DNA of 64,000 nt from Bacteroidales bacterium (GCA_017991835.1 JAGOPY010000001.1:83892-147891), one strand, 5' to 3'; shown: positions 30,975-39,359, numbered from the stretch's first letter. Made by a program: numbers and translations. The notes: a model not told the origin generated them from the sequence alone.

Positions 30975-31283
30975 TTATATTTTCTCCTCCTCCACCACTT
31001 TAACTTTTGCGTAATGCTTCTTCCATGCGATCAGGAAAAAGCCCAGGCCATATACAGCCACGTTGAATACGCTCAGCGAAAAGATGCCCACACTGAATAA
31101 CCCTACTGAAAATATCCCTGCGGAAAACATTCCGGCCGAGAACACGCCGGCGGAGAATTGTCCGGCAGAGAAATACCCAAGGGCAAAATCGCCCGCTTCA
31201 CCCACATGGTAACCGCTTAATCCCAGAATAAGCCCGGTGGCCCCAAGGATCACTAGCGCTCCGATAATAATTGCATTTTTCAT
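30975..31283 (-). CDS. Small membrane protein with tandem FSAG pentapeptides
   Basis: 102 aa. An N-terminal hydrophobic helix (IIIGALVILGATGLILGL) is followed by about nine 5-residue steps: YFSAG, QFSAG, VFSAG, MFSAG, IFSVG, LFSVG, IFSLS, VFNVA, VYGLG. Then a second hydrophobic stretch and a charged tail (KKHYAKVKVVEEEKI). The strict 5-residue period with Phe at a fixed position recalls pentapeptide-repeat solenoids, but the residues are all hydrophobic, so the array is probably membrane-embedded. No function known. A real gene is likely because the repeat and flanks are protein-like and codon use matches its neighbours. Confidence 0.7.
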   Translation of the reverse strand: MKNAIIIGALVILGATGLILGLSGYHVGEAGDFALGYFSAGQFSAGVFSAGMFSAGIFSVGLFSVGIFSLSVFNVAVYGLGFFLIAWKKHYAKVKVVEEEKI

Positions 31284-31438
31284 TTTTTTGTTTTTTAGGT
31301 TAATGAATAAAAATTTGATGGGGCAATATTACACTCATCCCGGAAGCCTGTAAAGGAATTTGGGATGAATGGAAGGATTTGTGACGAAAGGACTATCCCC
31401 GGGACGAAATGGGCATAAACCGGGACAAAAGGGAAGAT

Positions 31439-31942
31439 TTATTGTGCCGGTCTTCCGCCTGCAGCGGCAATGTTCTTGCTGTTCTCGATAGATTGCAAAG
31501 CGAGATAATTATCGCCAAACTTGGCCAGGTTATCCAGTTCCTTGTCGTATTGGTCGAAGTGCCGTTCTTCGTCATCGACCAGGGCTTCAAAGATCTTTTT
31601 CGTGGCGGAATCGGCGTTTTTGGCACATTCCATGGCCCAGTTGTTATAGTCGATCGCGCTGTCGGTCTCCATCTTTGTGGCCAGCTCGAGCATCTGTTTC
31701 ACATCGTGGATCTTCTGCACATCATGTGCGGTTTTCATCTCCACTTCTCCCCGGAGGAAGAGGATTCGTTCGGCCAGGGTCTCCACATGCATCATCTCTT
31801 CAATGGCAGTGCGCTTGAATAGGTTGGAGATGAGGAAATACCCCAGGTCGTCGCAACGGAAATGGAAATACATGTACTGGTGAACGGCGGCCATTTCATC
31901 GGCAACGGCTTTGTTCAGTAATTCAATGCTTTTTTCTTTCAT
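31439..31942 (-). CDS. bfr: Bacterioferritin-like iron-storage protein
   Basis: About 167 aa from the ATG at 31942. A four-helix ferritin with the diiron ligands in place: Glu16 (VADEMAAVHQY), Glu49 and His52 in AIEEMMHVE, and DDEERHFDQYDKEL. Met50 sits where the haem-binding Met52 of E. coli Bfr lies, so haem binding is possible. It oxidises and stores iron and limits peroxide chemistry, fitting the katG/PerR pair further along. Single gene; the next one upstream is the AbgT-like transporter beyond a palindromic terminator. Confidence 0.87.
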   Translation of the reverse strand: MKEKSIELLNKAVADEMAAVHQYMYFHFRCDDLGYFLISNLFKRTAIEEMMHVETLAERILFLRGEVEMKTAHDVQKIHDVKQMLELATKMETDSAIDYNNWAMECAKNADSATKKIFEALVDDEERHFDQYDKELDNLAKFGDNYLALQSIENSKNIAAAGGRPAQ

Positions 31943-31994
31943 GGTCAATATATCTTTAGGATTTGATTTATGCAGGGTGTAAAGATACTAAAAA

Positions 31995-32030
31995 AAAAGG
32001 GATGGCGTCCCTAGGGACGCCATCCCTTTT
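31995..32030. terminator. Perfect 36-bp palindrome, bidirectional terminator (GGGATGGCGTCCC family)
   Basis: Both halves are exact reverse complements, AAAAGGGATGGCGTCCCT followed by its complement, with T-runs on both strands. On the minus strand it overlaps the stop codon of the AbgT-like gene and ends in eight T, so it is an excellent terminator there. It is the most complete copy of a dispersed palindrome family. Confidence 0.8.
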
Positions 32031-33531
32031 AGTAGTACAACCCGGCCTCAGGCCCCAGGGGTAAACCAAATAAAATCCAAATGATCAGCAGGGCGGTCCA
32101 TGCCAGGAAAAAGGTCACGGAATAGGGCAGCATGGTCGCAATCAGCGTCCCAAGGCCTGCTTTGGGTTCATATTTCTGGTAATAGACGATGATGAGGGCG
32201 AAAAAGCTCATCATGGGCGAGATCACATTCGTGACACTGTCGCCGATACGGAATACTGCCTGGGATAGCTCCGGGGAATACCCCAGCAGCATGAACATCG
32301 GGATGAATACCGGGCCCATGATGGCCCATTTGGCCGAGGCACTCCCCATGAACAGGTTGATGAACCCGGATAAAATGACAAAAAGGATGACCAGCGGGAT
32401 TAGCCCGATATCCGCGCTCTGAAGAATGTCGGCCCCTTTTACGGCAATCAGCAGGCCCAGGTTGCTCCACTTGAACCACGCCACAAACTGTGCGGCGAAG
32501 AACACCAGGACCAGGAAAGACACCAGGCTTTTGAAACTGCTGTTCATCCCGGCAATTACATCATCATGCTTCTTAAAAGTGCCACTGACATATCCGAACA
32601 CAATCCCTGATACGGCCGCCATGATGAACAATACCGAGATAAAGCCCTTCAAAACCGGCGAATGGAGCACTGTTCCGTCCTGTCCCCGCAAAAAACCGTT
32701 CTCCGGGATAAGCCCCCAGGCCATCAGCACCATAAACGTGAATACCGTGACCCCGGCCCATTTCAAACCTTTGATTTCTCGTGCCGATAAAGGAGCAATC
32801 TCTTCCCGGATCACATCACCGGTATATTTTCCCAGTCGCGGTTCTACAATATAGCGGGTGACCAGTGTGCCGAAAATGGAGACCAGGAATGTCGACGCCG
32901 CCATGAAATAGTAGTTGGCCGTCGGCATCACGTAATACTCCGGGTCGATGATACGGGCTGCTTCCGTGGAGAGGCCGGCCAGGAGCGGATCGATGGTGCC
33001 GATCACCAGGTTGGCGCTGAATCCTCCGCTGACCCCGGCAAAAGCTGCCGACATGCCTGCTACCGGGTGCCGTCCCAGGGAATGAAAGATCATCCCGGCC
33101 AGTGGGATGATGAGGATGTAGCCCAGGTCGGAAGCGGCATTCGACATAACACCGGTAAATACGACCATAAAGGTGATGGAATTTTTGGGAGCCCTCAGGA
33201 TCAAGGCATTAATAGCTGCCTTCACTAGTCCGCTGCTCTCGGCAATACCGATCCCCAGCAAAGCCACCATCACGATGCCCAGCGGGGCAAAGCTTGTATA
33301 ATTGGTCACCATCTCCAGCAGGATCCGGTGCAACCCGTCATGGGTAAGGAGGTTGGTAACACGGATCGTTTCACCGGTGGATGGATTGATGCCGTGCCAG
33401 TTCAACCAGTACCCTAAAGCCGATAACAGCAGGGTGATTAAAGCAAACAGGCCGAACAATGCAGCAGGGTTCGGCAATGCATTGCCAACCTTCTCCACCG
33501 TACCGAAAATGAATTTGTTGAGGTTCTTCAT
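32029..33531 (-). CDS. abgT: AbgT-family transporter
   Basis: 500 aa integral membrane protein with about 11-13 hydrophobic segments. Family landmarks: N-terminal VEKVGNALPNPAALFGLFA, FVFTGVMSNAASDLGYILIIPL-type stretch, FAGVSGGFSANLVIGTIDPLL, and the C-terminal repeat with FMGSASAKWAIMGPVFIPMFM. The family imports p-aminobenzoyl-glutamate in E. coli; some members export sulphonamides. Which direction applies here cannot be told. No hydrolase (abgA/abgB) lies next to it, so the gene symbol indicates family only. Confidence 0.9.
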   Translation of the reverse strand: MKNLNKFIFGTVEKVGNALPNPAALFGLFALITLLLSALGYWLNWHGINPSTGETIRVTNLLTHDGLHRILLEMVTNYTSFAPLGIVMVALLGIGIAESSGLVKAAINALILRAPKNSITFMVVFTGVMSNAASDLGYILIIPLAGMIFHSLGRHPVAGMSAAFAGVSGGFSANLVIGTIDPLLAGLSTEAARIIDPEYYVMPTANYYFMAASTFLVSIFGTLVTRYIVEPRLGKYTGDVIREEIAPLSAREIKGLKWAGVTVFTFMVLMAWGLIPENGFLRGQDGTVLHSPVLKGFISVLFIMAAVSGIVFGYVSGTFKKHDDVIAGMNSSFKSLVSFLVLVFFAAQFVAWFKWSNLGLLIAVKGADILQSADIGLIPLVILFVILSGFINLFMGSASAKWAIMGPVFIPMFMLLGYSPELSQAVFRIGDSVTNVISPMMSFFALIIVYYQKYEPKAGLGTLIATMLPYSVTFFLAWTALLIIWILFGLPLGPEAGLYY

Positions 33532-33615
33532 CGTGCATCAGGACTGATTGAGGGTAAGATCTTTAGAATGTTAATCTGTTTATAGAAAGAATTAACACTC
33601 TTTCCGCCTTTTTGT

Positions 33616-34350
33616 TTAGCCCGCAGGGACGCCATCCTTCGGGACGCCATCCCGAGGGATGGCGTCCCTTAAGTTCTTCTCCACTTTCCCCCGGCTGTTT
33701 TCATAGCCATGCGCCGGCAGAAAGGTGCGACATCCGGTATCCAGCAACACTTTCCAGCTCCTGATCATCATAGCCGTATCATCGGCAAAGGGAGGAAAAA
33801 TTGAGCCTTTGAATATTCCGAACATGGCGTCGCCCACAATGGCGATCTCATCATCCACAATAAGGCTCACCGACCCGGGGGAATGTCCCGGAGTGGGCAG
33901 AACACAGGCATTCAAACCGAAATCGTTCAACGGACGAACGGCCTCAATCAAAATATCAGGCTGACAAGGGTCATATGTGAATCTTCCGGATAACCGTTTA
34001 CCCAGAAGGTTCATCAATAATTTTGTAATCGGAATGGTCCCTTTTGGCAGGATGTTATGGCCGGTTTCAAGAAAAGACTTTTCCCGGGCATGCACCGCTA
34101 CAGTTGCATTATAAGTTCTTTTGATCTGGCCTGCATTCCCCGCATGGTCATAATGAGTATGGGTAAGAAGAAGTAAATCAATCTTTTCTATGTGAAGCCG
34201 GTTTAAATTTCTTTGCAGCCTTTTCCGGTTTCTTGCCGGGCCGGTATCGACCATTACATTGACAATACCGTTTGAAACAAGAAAAGCATTGCTCCGTCCG
34301 GCTAAAACTTTGGTAATGGTGTATCCGCTTTTTGTTTTCCAGGTTTTCAT
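33616..34350 (-). CDS. MBL-fold metallo-hydrolase
   Basis: 244 aa. The metal site HTHYDHAG (about residues 59-66), the Asp in GDAMFG and the late His in PAHGYENSRG identify a metallo-beta-lactamase-fold hydrolase. PGHSPGSVSLIVDD is typical of the glyoxalase II-like branch. The last residues (RDAIPRDGVPKDGVPAG) are encoded by two or three copies of the GGGACGCCATCCC palindrome, so the native C-terminus probably ended near KVEKNL and was replaced by repeat sequence. Substrate unknown. Confidence 0.85.
   Translation of the reverse strand: MKTWKTKSGYTITKVLAGRSNAFLVSNGIVNVMVDTGPARNRKRLQRNLNRLHIEKIDLLLLTHTHYDHAGNAGQIKRTYNATVAVHAREKSFLETGHNILPKGTIPITKLLMNLLGKRLSGRFTYDPCQPDILIEAVRPLNDFGLNACVLPTPGHSPGSVSLIVDDEIAIVGDAMFGIFKGSIFPPFADDTAMMIRSWKVLLDTGCRTFLPAHGYENSRGKVEKNLRDAIPRDGVPKDGVPAG
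33626..33668. repeat. Three GGGACGCCATCC units, two forming a palindrome
   Basis: Units at 33626-33637, 33641-33653 and inverted at 33656-33668. They encode the tail of the metallo-hydrolase and can fold into a hairpin after its stop. Confidence 0.8.
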
Positions 34351-34359
34351 CCGGTCAAA

Positions 34360-34372
34360 GGGATGGCGTCCC
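34360..34372. repeat. Single GGGATGGCGTCCC unit
   Basis: One half-copy of the palindrome family between the metallo-hydrolase start and the end of the FMN-binding protein gene, followed by a T-run. Confidence 0.7.
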
Positions 34373-34377
34373 TTTTT

Positions 34378-34800
34378 TTAAAACTCAATGTACTCCTTGG
34401 GCAACAGGTTCCGCTCTTTCGTCCAGAAATAAGCTTGTCCATGGGCGATGCGGAAAATGATCAGGTGCGGGCTGTCGGCACTCAGTCCGAACTCCTTCAG
34501 AAAAGGCCGGTCGGCCATCGCTTTCTCTTTCATCTGCTTATCGTTAAGGAACTCCGCCTCGCCGGCAATCCGAAGCATGGTCCCGAGCATGCCCTCGTGC
34601 CTGTAAAAGCATGCTTCCATTTTAGGATTGGCTTTCAGTTGCCGGTACATCTCTTTTATCGAACCGGTCTGAAAATAAAAACCGCTTTCATCGGCAAACC
34701 AGAAATGGATGATGCGGACGCGTGGCTGGTCGTTTTCAACAGTGGCTAAGTAACAGATCGGGTTCTCGTTGGTGAATTTAATACAATCCTGAATGGTCAT
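34378..34800 (-). CDS. Pyridoxamine 5'-phosphate oxidase-like FMN-binding protein
   Basis: 140 aa split-barrel protein. The strands CYLATVENDQPRVRIIHFWF, GFYFQTGSIKEMYRQLKANP and LRIAGEAEFL are characteristic of the general-stress/PNPOx-like family that binds FMN or F420. It lacks residues needed to assign it as PdxH. Probably a flavin-dependent reductase or haem-handling protein. Divergent from the Fur-like gene across 210 bp, which contains that gene's promoter. Confidence 0.82.
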   Translation of the reverse strand: MTIQDCIKFTNENPICYLATVENDQPRVRIIHFWFADESGFYFQTGSIKEMYRQLKANPKMEACFYRHEGMLGTMLRIAGEAEFLNDKQMKEKAMADRPFLKEFGLSADSPHLIIFRIAHGQAYFWTKERNLLPKEYIEF

Positions 34801-34969
34801 AATAATTTTCCTAGATATTGATATTAACTGTTTTATGACTGGAAATCTTCGTCTTTCTTAATTGATCAGGTCCAGGCAAAAATAAAGAAAAGAGAAGATG
34901 CCGCATTATAGAGGCGATATTTAATAAATAGGGATTTTATAAGCCCGCCGACTTGATAAGTTTTCTTTT

Positions 34970-34990
34970 TATCTTTGCAACATTGTTGCA
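34970..34990 (+). promoter_or_regulatory. Promoter with overlapping palindromic operator of the Fur/Zur-like locus
   Basis: A perfect -7 element TATCTTTG (34970-34977) overlaps the 15-bp palindrome TGCAAC-ATT-GTTGCA (34976-34990), which would cover the transcription start, 20 bp before the ATG. The size and symmetry fit a Fur-superfamily operator, so autoregulation is likely. No good -33 element is seen at the usual spacing. Confidence 0.65.
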
Positions 34991-35010
34991 TTTGAAATAT
35001 ATTTGCATCC

Positions 35011-35427
35011 ATGAAAGCTTCTGAAGTTCTGTACTCCCGCCAACTGAAGCGGACAAGCTGCCGCGAAGGGATCATCGACGTGATGATGGCCGCAGGCCGC
35101 GCCCTGTCGGAAAATGAAATCAGGGAACGCCTTCCGGGTAACTACGACCGCACTACATTCTACCGCTCCTTTAAAACGCTGGAAGAATATAAAATCATCC
35201 ATAAGATAATTATTGATAATCAGTTGAGTAAATACTCACTGGATAACTCTGTGACCCATAAAAGTGAACATGCTCATTTCTACTGTAATGATTGTCAGAC
35301 CGTTACATGCCTGTATTCCATCCCCGTCCAGGAGGTCCGGCTTCCCGACGGCTTTACCATTGCCGAAAAAGAGATCCTGATCAAAGGTACCTGTCCTGAC
35401 TGTAAAAATATCCAGACACGCATTTGA
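35011..35427 (+). CDS. Fur-family metalloregulator, probably Zur-like
   Basis: 138 aa: winged helix (residues about 15-75, LSENEIRERLPGNYDRTTFYRSFKTLEEYKII) and dimerisation domain with SEHAHFYCNDC and GTCPDC, the two Cys pairs of the structural zinc site, plus His residues for the regulatory site. The DNA-binding part departs from the classical Fur signature. It heads a likely operon with a Cys/His-rich small protein, a TonB-dependent receptor and a His-rich lipoprotein, a set that points to zinc (less likely copper or iron) uptake. Assigning Zur rather than Fur is inference from the neighbours. Confidence 0.8.
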   Translation: MKASEVLYSRQLKRTSCREGIIDVMMAAGRALSENEIRERLPGNYDRTTFYRSFKTLEEYKIIHKIIIDNQLSKYSLDNSVTHKSEHAHFYCNDCQTVTCLYSIPVQEVRLPDGFTIAEKEILIKGTCPDCKNIQTRI

Positions 35428-35783
35428 AGCCATTCCGACTCTATATAGCCCTGATCTTGCTGGGAATATTTCTTTTCCCGGTCCTGTTCCAATCGGTTCA
35501 TTCAACCGGCCATAAAAAGAAATGCTGTTCAGGCTATGAAAACTTCTGTGAGTCTGTTTTACCGCATAAGGATCTGCATACCAATTCCCTTGCTGAACAA
35601 TCAAAGGAAAAGAAATGCCCGGTGTGTAAATACCAGTTCCCGGTGAATAAACTGCCCGAATTATCACTTTATTCAACGATAGCCCCGGTTATCACCGGAA
35701 CAATCTGCGAAATCATTTTATCAGCAGACATAAATGATGCTTTTTCTATCAAATCACCCAGAGCCCCGCCTGCCATCAGCTAA
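35424..35783 (+). CDS. Small Cys/His-rich exported protein (DUF2946-like)
   Basis: 119 aa, starting at a TTG that overlaps the stop of the regulator (TTGA). An N-terminal hydrophobic segment (LYIALILLGIFLFPVLF) would export or anchor it. Then come HSTGHKKKCC, a Cys/His-containing middle, CPVCKYQFPV and the ending SPRAPPAIS, the CPxC plus RAPP pattern seen in small proteins encoded beside metal-uptake receptors. A periplasmic metal-binding or sensing role is likely but unproved. Confidence 0.65.
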   Translation: MKPFRLYIALILLGIFLFPVLFQSVHSTGHKKKCCSGYENFCESVLPHKDLHTNSLAEQSKEKKCPVCKYQFPVNKLPELSLYSTIAPVITGTICEIILSADINDAFSIKSPRAPPAIS

Positions 35784-35849
35784 TCTCCTCAAGGTCAAAT
35801 CCCCGCCTTACGGAACGGGTATTTTATCTAAGAGGTTGTTTCATAACCC

Positions 35850-35946
35850 CTTCGTGTAGCTTCGTGAAACCTTCGTGAAACCTTCGTGGAACTTATAAAT
35901 GATTGTTACACAGAGGATCACGAAGAAGGCACGAAGATCCACGAAG
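35850..35946. repeat. 11-nt word array and inverted copies (CTTCGTGAAAC family)
   Basis: CTTCGTGTAG then CTTCGTGAAAC twice and CTTCGTGGAAC in tandem (35850-35892), followed by CACGAAG words on the opposite strand at 35919, 35930 and 35941. The two halves can fold into a long hairpin between the small protein gene and the receptor gene. Confidence 0.75.
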
Positions 35947-35992
35947 TTATTTTGAAAGAAATCTAACTTTTTGAAACATCCTCTTTTTACAG

Positions 35993-38509
35993 TTGAAGTT
36001 CATTTTCAATTCATTTAATGTGAGAAAAATAATTCTGCTTCTGATAAGCATAAATCTTTTGCACTGTGTTTCGTTCGGGCAAAATATTTATGAACTGGAA
36101 GGCTTGGTTGTCGACGAAAACAACCAGCCCTTGTCAGGAGCCACTATAATCCTGTTCCCGGGAGAAAAAGCCACCACGACCGGTTTTCAAGGAAATTTCA
36201 CGATATCCGGCCTGGAGCAGGGCACCTACCGGATTGAAATATCTTTTATCGGGTACAAGCCTTTGCAGGATACCGTGTCCATGAACGGGAATACGACTTA
36301 CCGGGCACAGCTTTCCGTAAGCCCTCTCACTCTGCAAGAAGTGGTTATCAGCGATAACTATTCCGAAGAACGCAAAAAGGAAGAGCCGCTGAACATCGAA
36401 ATCGTGAACGACCGGTACCTCAGGCAAAACCTGGGCGGCAGCGTCATGCAGTCGCTCGAACGCCTGCCGGGCCTCTCCACGATCGACATCGGACCGGGGC
36501 AATCCAAACCGGTGATCCGGGGCCTGGGCTTTAACCGAGTGGTGGTATTGGAAAACGATATCCGGCACGAAGGGCAGCAGTGGGGCGCCGACCACGGGCT
36601 GGAGATCGACCAGTATGCCGTCGGCCGGGTGGAGGTGGTGAAAGGCCCCGCATCGATCCTGTATGGTTCGGATGCCATCGGCGGTGTGATCGATCTGCAA
36701 ACAAACCACATCCCCGCCGAAAACACCGTCGGAGGCAGCGTTGATATCTCCGGCAAGAGCAACAACGACTTCGGCGGTGGATCCGTCATGCTGTACGCAC
36801 GGAAGCATGCGCTCCACGCCAACCTCCGCGTGACGCTCCTGGGCTTTGCCGACTACCGCGTACCGGCCGACAGTATCGATATCTACTCCTACCGTGCCGC
36901 CCTCGACCGTCGCCGTATGCGCAACACCGCCGGCAACGAGCAGAGTGTGAACCTCTCCGTCGGTTACCTGGGGACTAAATTCCGGAGCCGCCTCTTTATC
37001 AGCGACCTGAACGGAAAGACCGGGTTCTTTGCCAACGCGCACGGGCTGGAACCGCGCAATGTCGATACCGGCCTGCACGACGCGTCGAACCGCGATATCA
37101 ACATGCCCTATCATTACGTAAACCATCTCAAGATCATCAATCAGAGCCGGCTTGACCTGGAAAAGGTAACGGTGGAGGCCGGCCTGGGCTTTCAGCGCAA
37201 TTTCATACAGGAATGGAGCAGATATATTGCCCATGGCTACATGCCGGCGGCTTTCCCCGGTAACACAGGCTACAGCGCCGACCTCGAGCGGGAATTTGAG
37301 AAGTACATCTATTCCGGGAACCTGAAGATCAGGTACGACCGGAACGACAGATCCGAATTCGATTTCGGGCTGAACAGCGAATTCCACGACAACCGGATCG
37401 GGGGATGGGCATTCATCATCCCCGCCTATAAGCAATTCACGATTGGTGGCTTTGCGCTCGGAAAGTACTCGTTTTCGCAGAAGAGCATCCTGCAGGCGGC
37501 GGTCCGGTACGACTACGGCCATATCCGTACAGCGGAGTACCGCGACTGGTACCCGTCGCCGGTGATAAACGAAAGTGATACGGCGTATGAGCACCTGCAG
37601 CGGGCCGCGGCGATCAACCGGGATTTTTCCAGCGTGTCGTGGTCGGTGGGATATAACTACAACCCCGGGAAGTGGTCGTTTAAAGCCAATCTCGGAAAGA
37701 GCTTCCGGATGCCGATCGCCAAGGAGCTGGCCGCCAACGGGGTGAACTACCACACCTTCAGCTACGAAGTCGGCGATGCCGGCCTCTCTCCCGAAGTGGC
37801 CTGGCAGCTCGACGCAGGCGCTGAATACGGGGCGGAGAAACTGGCATTGGGCCTCACCCCCTTTGTGAACTATTTCCGCAACTATATCTATCTCAACCCG
37901 ACCGCTCAGCACGACCGGCTTTACGGCAACGGGAACCAGGTGTTCAACTATACCCAGGCCCGGGTCTTCCGTTACGGATTTGAAGTTCATGCCCATTACC
38001 AGGTAATTAAGCCCCTGCAGCTCGGACTGGTCATCGAGTATGTTTATTCGGAGCAGTTGTCGGGTGAAAAGAAGGGCTTTACCCTTCCCTTTGCCCCGCC
38101 CGCTTCGGGAATAGTAAATATCAGATACCTGAAACCAAAGGTTGGATTTCTCAGGAATGCCTACGTATCTCTCGATTACAGGGTGACCGCCACCCAGAAA
38201 CACATTGTGCCGCCCGAAGAGGTTACCAAAGGGTACCAGGTGGTCAACCTCGGCCTGGGAGCTGATATCCGGATGAAAGACCAGAACATAAGCCTTTCAG
38301 TCCAGGTGCAGAACCTGCTGAACAACAAGTATTACAATCACACCAGCTATTACAGGCTGTTGAATGTGCCGGAGCCGGGACTGAATCTGATCATCCATGT
38401 TTCCGTTCCGTTCGGAGAAAGAGGACTTAACCACAAAGGAACACCAAGGAAAGCACAAAGGAACACAATGGATTATTCAGATAATCAATTCCTTTGTGCG
38501 CCTTCGTGA
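35993..38509 (+). CDS. TonB-dependent outer-membrane receptor
   Basis: 838 aa. Start at 35993 is TTG; the signal peptide runs to about LLHCVSFGQN. A carboxypeptidase-regulatory-like domain (LEGLVVDENNQPLSGATIIL, about 30-110), plug (about 125-230, LPGLSTIDIGPGQSKPVIRGLG) and a 22-strand barrel follow. The plug and barrel style resembles zinc receptors of the ZnuD type, consistent with its locus. A normal last strand ends at IIHVSVPFG; the following 30 residues (from ERGL to CAPS) are a translation of the CACAAAGG inverted repeat, so the native stop seems to have been lost. Such a tail after the closing strand is unusual for outer-membrane barrels. Confidence 0.9.
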   Translation: MKFIFNSFNVRKIILLLISINLLHCVSFGQNIYELEGLVVDENNQPLSGATIILFPGEKATTTGFQGNFTISGLEQGTYRIEISFIGYKPLQDTVSMNGNTTYRAQLSVSPLTLQEVVISDNYSEERKKEEPLNIEIVNDRYLRQNLGGSVMQSLERLPGLSTIDIGPGQSKPVIRGLGFNRVVVLENDIRHEGQQWGADHGLEIDQYAVGRVEVVKGPASILYGSDAIGGVIDLQTNHIPAENTVGGSVDISGKSNNDFGGGSVMLYARKHALHANLRVTLLGFADYRVPADSIDIYSYRAALDRRRMRNTAGNEQSVNLSVGYLGTKFRSRLFISDLNGKTGFFANAHGLEPRNVDTGLHDASNRDINMPYHYVNHLKIINQSRLDLEKVTVEAGLGFQRNFIQEWSRYIAHGYMPAAFPGNTGYSADLEREFEKYIYSGNLKIRYDRNDRSEFDFGLNSEFHDNRIGGWAFIIPAYKQFTIGGFALGKYSFSQKSILQAAVRYDYGHIRTAEYRDWYPSPVINESDTAYEHLQRAAAINRDFSSVSWSVGYNYNPGKWSFKANLGKSFRMPIAKELAANGVNYHTFSYEVGDAGLSPEVAWQLDAGAEYGAEKLALGLTPFVNYFRNYIYLNPTAQHDRLYGNGNQVFNYTQARVFRYGFEVHAHYQVIKPLQLGLVIEYVYSEQLSGEKKGFTLPFAPPASGIVNIRYLKPKVGFLRNAYVSLDYRVTATQKHIVPPEEVTKGYQVVNLGLGADIRMKDQNISLSVQVQNLLNNKYYNHTSYYRLLNVPEPGLNLIIHVSVPFGERGLNHKGTPRKAQRNTMDYSDNQFLCAPS

Positions 38510-38535
38510 AACCCTTCGTGCGCCTTTGTGGTTCC
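38432..38535. repeat. Long imperfect inverted repeat (CACAAAGG words) at the receptor 3' end
   Basis: AACCACAAAGGAACACC... on one side and ...GCGCCTTTGTGGTT on the other pair over about 40 bp with mismatches. The left arm is translated as the C-terminal tail of the receptor; the stop TGA lies in the right arm. Confidence 0.75.
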
Positions 38536-38557
38536 GGGAAAATTAACAATATTGGAA

Positions 38558-38576
38558 CCGACGGGACGCTCGTCGG
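38558..38576. repeat. Palindrome of the CCGACG...CGTCGG family
   Basis: CCGACG and CGTCGG around a 7-nt loop, 40 bp before the DUF4625 gene. Seventh copy in the window. Confidence 0.75.
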
Positions 38577-38615
38577 AAGAAAAACTAAGTTTATAACGAT
38601 TGAATAATAAGAATC

Positions 38616-39110
38616 ATGAAAACAAAAAACATCATAACAACCATCTTAATTATCGCCGGGATCATATCGTTCAGCGCCTGCAGCAGAGATAAGAACATCG
38701 ACAAAGAGAAGCCCGTCATCGACATAAGCATCCAGGATGCCTTCCCCATCAATTGCGATACCCTTTATTTCGGTGAATCCTACACCCTGAAAATACGCTT
38801 CACCGACAATGCAGAGCTGGGTACCTACGGCATCGAAATACATCACGACTTCGAACATCATTCGCACAGCACCGATGTGGAGGAATGTGAGCATGATCCT
38901 GAGAAGGAGCCGGTCAACCCCTGGGTTTTTATCCAGGACTATGAAATTCCTGCCGGGCTAACCGAGCACGTGACCGACATAACGCTCTCTCTCCCATCCG
39001 ACTGCTGCGGCGAGTACGATGAAGGCGACTATCATTTCTTCATCAGCCTGACCGATGCCGAAGGCTGGTCGGCACAGAAAGGGCTGAGTGTGAAGATAAT
39101 GAAGAGATGA
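38616..39110 (+). CDS. DUF4625 lipoprotein with His-rich loop
   Basis: 164 aa. Lipoprotein signal peptide (IITTILIIAGIISFSAC, lipidated Cys about residue 22). The DUF4625 beta-sandwich contains a metal-binding-looking loop HHDFEHHSHSTDVEECEHD (about 73-91) and a CC pair later (SDCCGEYDEGDYH). Found beside metal-uptake TonB receptors in Bacteroidota, so probably a periplasmic or surface zinc-handling lipoprotein. Last gene of the metal locus; a heptamer array follows 41 bp after its stop. Confidence 0.8.
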   Translation: MKTKNIITTILIIAGIISFSACSRDKNIDKEKPVIDISIQDAFPINCDTLYFGESYTLKIRFTDNAELGTYGIEIHHDFEHHSHSTDVEECEHDPEKEPVNPWVFIQDYEIPAGLTEHVTDITLSLPSDCCGEYDEGDYHFFISLTDAEGWSAQKGLSVKIMKR

Positions 39111-39151
39111 GGGAAAATTCCATCCGCCAGCTGGCAGACCAAGCAAAAAAC

Positions 39152-39345
39152 AAATTCCAAATTCCAGGCACCATCCCGAGTACTCGGGACCAAACAAATT
39201 CCAAATTCCAAGCACCAAAATCCAAACAAATTCCAAATTCCAAGCACCAAGCACCAAACAAATTCCAAAATTTAAATTCAAAATCACAACCTTCTGACCA
39301 CCTTATGACCACTTTCTGACCACCTTATGACCACCTTATGACTAC
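39152..39345 (+). repeat. Composite array: AAATTCC heptamers, linker, 11-nt words
   Basis: Blocks of heptamers (AAATTCC, AAATTCC, AAGCACC, AAAATCC) separated by AAAC, giving a 32-nt higher-order period. A 16-bp perfect palindrome (TCCCGAGTACTCGGGA, 39174-39189) interrupts the first block. After the linker AAATTCAAAATCACAACCTT come five 11-nt words (CTTATGACCAC type, 39291-39345). Together with the two relics beyond it, this fills the 39111-39472 gap; no intact gene is present. Confidence 0.85.
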
Positions 39346-39359
39346 CAATGTCCACTACA

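Noticed and set aside
36134..38203. 689-codon ORF antisense to the TonB receptor
   Set aside because: Long antisense frames are common opposite GC-rich genes; the translation shows no domain and the receptor is unmistakable.
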